Shown piece after piece: positions 4,633-7,741 of a DNA stretch of 7,741 nt. Each line of letters opens with the position of its first letter. Positions within the stretch are counted from its first letter, which is position 1. Position numbers and translations under genes: made by a program. The notes below the pieces were generated by a model. That model saw only the letters and a program-made list of their open reading frames with translations. It was not told where the DNA came from and searched no databases. Source of the DNA: an uncultured Oscillibacter sp. (GTDB taxonomy: Bacteria > Bacillota > Clostridia > Oscillospirales > Oscillospiraceae); the NCBI GenBank assembly GCA_900551885.1, contig URXS01000087.1, positions 1 to 7,741 on the forward strand, read 5' to 3'.

Positions 4633-6477
4633 ATGCGTAACGATAGAAGCGATACAACCATCTGTCTGGAGCGGAAAAAACAGCCTGCCAAGGGCGGTAA
4701 GCGTCTGCGGCGCGACGCCGTTCCAGAACGCCCGGAACGGCGTGAGGCCCACCGGCTTCGCCGGGAGACGGAGGCACGGCCTGTGGTCCAGGCGGCGATC
4801 CCTGCCTGGGCGGAGGAAGAGCAGCCCCATCAGGAGGCGGCCTCTGCCCACACCGGCAATCCGCTCAAGCGTTGGCGGGAATCCGAGGGTTCGGTCAGTC
4901 CGGCCATCACTCTCTGGGAGTTTCTGTCCACAGAGTTCCGCCGGGCCCGGCGCCGCTGGCGCCACATCGTCCGGGAGAAGAAGGCCAAGCGATTTCCGGA
5001 GTCGGACCGGATGCCGGTCCAGTTGATGCTCTTTATCTGGAGCCTGGTGCCCATGGCTGCCGGCCGGCTGGGGGAGTGGACTCTGGCCCGCCGCAAGCAG
5101 ATGCATGGACGGCTGAACCGGATAGGCCTCTGGATGGAGCGTCACCGTCTGCATCCCGCGGCTTTTTTGGGACTGGCCTGCTGCCTGGCAGCGGTGGTTC
5201 TGTTCTGCTCTTTCTATACTTTCGGTACCACCGTGATCTATGACGGAGAAGTGGTGGCCGCCGTGGATTCCCGCTCCACTGCCGAGGAGGCCCGTTCCGA
5301 TCTGGAGCAGATCACCACCCGGACCCTGGGGGAGACCTATACCATCGATGATTCTCTGTTGCAGTACTCCGATGGCCTGGTGTCCCGTCAGGCGGTTGTG
5401 GACGGAGAGACCTTTGAGGAGGATCTGTCCCAGGAGATCGGTCTGGTGACCTCCGCATACTGTCTGTACGTGGATGGTGAGCTGATCGGTGCCACCCCCT
5501 ATGAGGGTGCACTGGAGGAATTGCTGAACCAGCTTCAGGGAGCGGCCACTGACGAGAACACCATCTCTTGCACTTTTGCAGAGAATGTAGAGATCAAGCA
5601 TGAGCTGGTCCCCTCCGAGCGGATCGTGAACCTGGGCTACCTGGCGGAGACCCTGTACAGCACCAAGAAGGAAGAGGTCACCTATACGGTGGTGCAGGGC
5701 GACACCTGGTCCGAGATCGCCGAGGATCACGGCATGACCTCCAAGGAGCTGCTGGCTCTGAACCCCGGCTATAACATCGACAAGATCCAGATCGGCGAAG
5801 TGTTGACATTGTCTGCCGCCGTGCCCTACCTGACCATGACTGTGGTCCAGCGGGAACACTATGTGGAGGACGTGATGTATGACATCGAGTACACCGACTC
5901 CGCCGATCTGTACAAGGGCGACTACAAGGTGGTTTCCGCCGGCGAGTACGGCGCCGCTGATGTGGTGGCCAATGTCACCTATGTCAACGGCGAGGAGACG
6001 GAGCGCACGGTGCTCTCCTCCGTGACGCTGAAAGAGCCTGTAACGGAGCAGCGGCTCCAGGGCACCAAGGAGCGGCCCACCTGGCTGCCCACCGGTACCT
6101 TCCGCTGGCCTACCTCCGGCCGGATCACTTCCACCTTCGGCGGACGGGCTTCCCCCGGTGGTATCGGCTCCACCAACCACAAGGGTATCGATATCGCCAA
6201 CAGCTACGGCACGGCCATCTATGCCGCCGATGGCGGCACTGTGGTTTACGCCGGCTGGATGAGCGGCTACGGCTATCTGGTCCAGATCAACCATGGCAAT
6301 GGCTATGTGACCTACTATGGCCATAATTCCAGCCTGCTGGTCTCCGTGGGACAGCATGTCTACAAGGGCCAGCAGATCGCCCGCATGGGCTCCACCGGCA
6401 TCAGCAGCGGCCCCCACTGCCACTTCGCCGTGACCCGCAACGGCACCCTGGTGGACCCGCTGAACTACCTGCCGTAA
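4633..6477 (+). CDS. Membrane-anchored LysM/G5/M23 peptidoglycan endopeptidase
   Basis: The 614-residue protein should cut peptide cross-bridges or stems in peptidoglycan outside the membrane. Layout: an Arg-rich, disordered-looking cytoplasmic head (1-174), one strong membrane segment (about 175-197), an outer spacer (200-345), a LysM wall-binding domain (350-393, YTVVQGDTWSEIA to IGEVLTL), a G5 domain (about 397-470, ending VLSSVTLKEPVTEQ), and a C-terminal M23 LytM-type peptidase (about 485-614). The peptidase has HxxxD (His516, Asp520), His563 in YYGH and HxH (His595, His597), so zinc and catalytic residues are all present and it is probably active. A weaker hydrophobic stretch (127-144) is less likely to cross, since a single pass puts the domain outside. 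ATG 4633 has AGGAG 5 bases upstream and is preferred to an upstream TTG. The gene is alone between its promoter and a terminator. LysM-G5-M23 order is common in Clostridia; the 174-residue Arg-rich head is longer than usual. Exact bond cut is unknown. Confidence 0.93.
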   Translation: MRNDRSDTTICLERKKQPAKGGKRLRRDAVPERPERREAHRLRRETEARPVVQAAIPAWAEEEQPHQEAASAHTGNPLKRWRESEGSVSPAITLWEFLSTEFRRARRRWRHIVREKKAKRFPESDRMPVQLMLFIWSLVPMAAGRLGEWTLARRKQMHGRLNRIGLWMERHRLHPAAFLGLACCLAAVVLFCSFYTFGTTVIYDGEVVAAVDSRSTAEEARSDLEQITTRTLGETYTIDDSLLQYSDGLVSRQAVVDGETFEEDLSQEIGLVTSAYCLYVDGELIGATPYEGALEELLNQLQGAATDENTISCTFAENVEIKHELVPSERIVNLGYLAETLYSTKKEEVTYTVVQGDTWSEIAEDHGMTSKELLALNPGYNIDKIQIGEVLTLSAAVPYLTMTVVQREHYVEDVMYDIEYTDSADLYKGDYKVVSAGEYGAADVVANVTYVNGEETERTVLSSVTLKEPVTEQRLQGTKERPTWLPTGTFRWPTSGRITSTFGGRASPGGIGSTNHKGIDIANSYGTAIYAADGGTVVYAGWMSGYGYLVQINHGNGYVTYYGHNSSLLVSVGQHVYKGQQIARMGSTGISSGPHCHFAVTRNGTLVDPLNYLP

Positions 6478-6484
6478 AAAAATC

Positions 6485-6520
6485 AAAGCTCCGGGATGAG
6501 GTTCTCATCCCGGAGCTTTT
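6485..6520. terminator. Bidirectional intrinsic terminator between the M23 gene and ftsH
   Basis: A perfect 16-base-pair stem (6485-6500 with 6504-6519) around a GTT loop has A-rich sequence on the left and TTTT on the right. It lies 7 bases after the peptidase stop and 9 bases after the ftsH stop in the minus direction, ending both convergent genes. Confidence 0.95.
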
Positions 6521-6529
6521 GCATGGCAA

Positions 6530-7741
6530 TTATTCCTTGTCCTGGGAGTCCTCCGGCTGGGGGTCCTCCTGGGGCTTTTCTTCCGGCTTGTCCTCCGGTT
6601 TATCCTCCGGTTTGTCCTCCGGCTGGCTGTCGAAGTCCGGCATGGGGATGGGCTCCGACACGATGTTGATGTGCTTGGCGGGGGCCTCAATCACGTCCGG
6701 GGTGGAGGGGCGGAACAGCTTCTGATCCTCCTCCCGGGTGGCGCCGTAGTTGTCCACGGTCTCCGGGTCCCGGCCCTCGATGATGGCCATCATCTCCTGG
6801 CCGGTGATGGTCTCCTTTTTCAGCAGGTACGCCGCGATTTTGTCCAGCAGTTCCCGGTTTTCGCTGAGGATCTGCTTGGCGTCCTGATGACACTGACGGA
6901 TGATGGCGATGGTGGCCCGGTCCGCCGCGGCATAGGTCTCCTGGGCGCAGGTCATGGAGTAGCCGCCGTCCAGATACTGACTCTGGACGGTGCCCAGGGC
7001 CATCATGTCGAACTCCTCGCACATACCGAACCGCGCCACCAGGTTCCGGGCCATCTCCGTGGCCCGCTCGATGTCGTTGGCGGCGCCGGAGGTCATGGTG
7101 TTGCACACGATCTCCTCCGAGGACCGGCCGGCAAGCAATGTGCGGATCTCCGCCAGAATGTCCTCCTTGGACATGAGGAACTTCTCCTCCTCCGGCAGGT
7201 GCAGGGTGTAGCCCAGGGCCCCCTGGGTGTGGGGCACGATGGTGATCTTGCTGACGGGCTGGGCATTCTTCTGCTTGGCCGCCACCAGGGCGTGGCCCAC
7301 CTCGTGATAGGCGATGATGCGCTTTTCCTCCTGGGTGATGACGGTGCCCTTCTTCTCGGAGCCTGCGATGACCGTTTCAAAGGCCGCCAGCAGGTCGTTC
7401 TGGTTCACGGCCTTGCGGCCCTTGCGCACGGCCCGCAGGGCTGCCTCGTTCACCAGGTTGGCCAGGTCCGCGCCGACGCACCCGGCAGTGGCCTGGGCGA
7501 TCTTGTCCAGATTCACGTCCTCCGCCAGGCGGATGTTCCGGGTGTGGACCTGCAGGGTGGCAAGTCTGCCCGCCAGGTTGGGCCGGTCCACGGTGATGCG
7601 CCGGTCGAAGCGGCCGGGACGCAGCAGGGCCTTATCCAGCACCTCCGGCCGGTTGGTGGCTCCCAGCACGATAACGCCTTTGCTGGGGTCGAAGCCGTCC
7701 AGCTCCGCCAGCAGCTGGTTCAGCGTCTGCTCGCGCTCGTC
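6530..7741 (-). CDS. ftsH: ATP-dependent zinc metalloprotease FtsH (partial, N-terminus off the right edge)
   Basis: Visible are the last 403 residues of a membrane-bound AAA protease that unfolds and degrades damaged or regulatory membrane and cytosolic proteins. The frame enters just after Walker B at DEREQTLNQLL; the two membrane helices, Walker A and Walker B lie outside. Seen in order (visible-residue numbers): the second region of homology TNRPEVLDKALLRPGRFDRR (29-48) with the arginine fingers, the AAA lid with GADLANLVNEAAL (90-102), the zinc motif HEVGH (146-150), and SGAANDIERAT (218-228) with Asp223, the likely third zinc ligand. Most relatives have HEAGH and GFSGADL; here HEVGH and GCVGADL. 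The protein ends in a low-complexity acidic tail (about 371-403) with PEDK repeats. No break is seen in the visible part. It ends at the shared 6485-6520 terminator. Bacillus-type ftsH often sits near tilS and hpt; that side is not in view. Confidence 0.96.
   Translation of the reverse strand, partial: DEREQTLNQLLAELDGFDPSKGVIVLGATNRPEVLDKALLRPGRFDRRITVDRPNLAGRLATLQVHTRNIRLAEDVNLDKIAQATAGCVGADLANLVNEAALRAVRKGRKAVNQNDLLAAFETVIAGSEKKGTVITQEEKRIIAYHEVGHALVAAKQKNAQPVSKITIVPHTQGALGYTLHLPEEEKFLMSKEDILAEIRTLLAGRSSEEIVCNTMTSGAANDIERATEMARNLVARFGMCEEFDMMALGTVQSQYLDGGYSMTCAQETYAAADRATIAIIRQCHQDAKQILSENRELLDKIAAYLLKKETITGQEMMAIIEGRDPETVDNYGATREEDQKLFRPSTPDVIEAPAKHINIVSEPIPMPDFDSQPEDKPEDKPEDKPEEKPQEDPQPEDSQDKE
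6580..6627 (-). repeat. Four tandem 12-base units encoding the PEDK repeats of the FtsH tail
   Basis: The units lie at 6580-6591, 6592-6603, 6604-6615 and 6616-6627, close to CCTCCGGTTTGT on the plus strand, the outer two more diverged. Each adds four residues in frame, so gain or loss of a unit would change tail length without a frameshift. The tail is outside the catalytic domains and probably tolerates this. Confidence 0.85.

Noticed and set aside
4413..4640. A 75-codon plus-strand open frame in the pta-peptidase gap
   Set aside because: It lacks a ribosome site and spans the -35, -10 and start point of the peptidase promoter, so it would not be carried whole on that transcript.
4540..6486. 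A 648-codon open frame antisense to the M23 peptidase gene
   Set aside because: It is a shadow of GC-rich codon use; its protein is Gly/His/Gln-rich without domains, it runs through the divergent control region, and the plus-strand gene has clear domains and signals.
1..7741. CRISPR array, tRNA/rRNA, insertion sequence, phage or defence module
   Set aside because: I saw no spaced repeats, structured RNA gene pattern, transposase or integrase motifs, or terminal inverted repeats; the genes are housekeeping or regulatory types with ordinary spacing.

Overview
The window reads as a stretch of ordinary chromosome from a GC-rich, low-oxygen Firmicute, most likely a gut member of the Clostridia close to Oscillospiraceae (Flavonifractor/Lawsonibacter-like). 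This is inferred from the mix of GC-rich genes, strong GGAGG ribosome sites, sigma-A type promoters, intrinsic hairpin-T terminators, a short class I phosphate acetyltransferase, a LysM-G5-M23 wall peptidase and an FtsH with an acidic Pro-rich tail. The placement rests on style and protein character, not on a database match.

Layout, left to right. Bases 1-518 (minus) hold the front of a membrane-tailed XRE-family regulator, cut by the left edge. Bases 598-2175 (minus) encode an N-acyl-D-amino-acid deacylase of the amidohydrolase superfamily with its metal ligands in place; it lies just upstream of the regulator on the same strand, but the regulator has its own promoter. Divergent from the deacylase, 2325-3278 (plus) encodes a two-part protein: a Cys-rich DUF3795-like head followed by about six membrane segments. 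It ends at a bidirectional terminator (3302-3333) shared with the convergent pta gene (3347-4327, minus). A 305-base AT-rich gap (4328-4632) carries two divergent promoters, one for pta and one for a large membrane-anchored LysM/G5/M23 peptidoglycan peptidase (4633-6477, plus). A second bidirectional terminator (6485-6520) separates this from the convergent ftsH (6530-7741, minus), cut by the right edge after the Walker motifs.

Each gene appears to be its own transcription unit; there is no operon tying the window together. Themes are cell-envelope upkeep (M23 peptidase, FtsH), handling of D-amino-acid derivatives (deacylase, possibly linked to wall or dietary D-amino acids), and acetate fermentation (Pta).

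I do not see a defence system, mobile element, CRISPR array or RNA gene. The points most worth a second look are the DUF3795-membrane fusion, possible shared operator half-sites (GCAAAG/CTTTGC) linking the XRE regulator to the deacylase, tandem TGTAA/GTAAC direct repeats at two promoters, and the long Arg-rich cytoplasmic head of the M23 protein.
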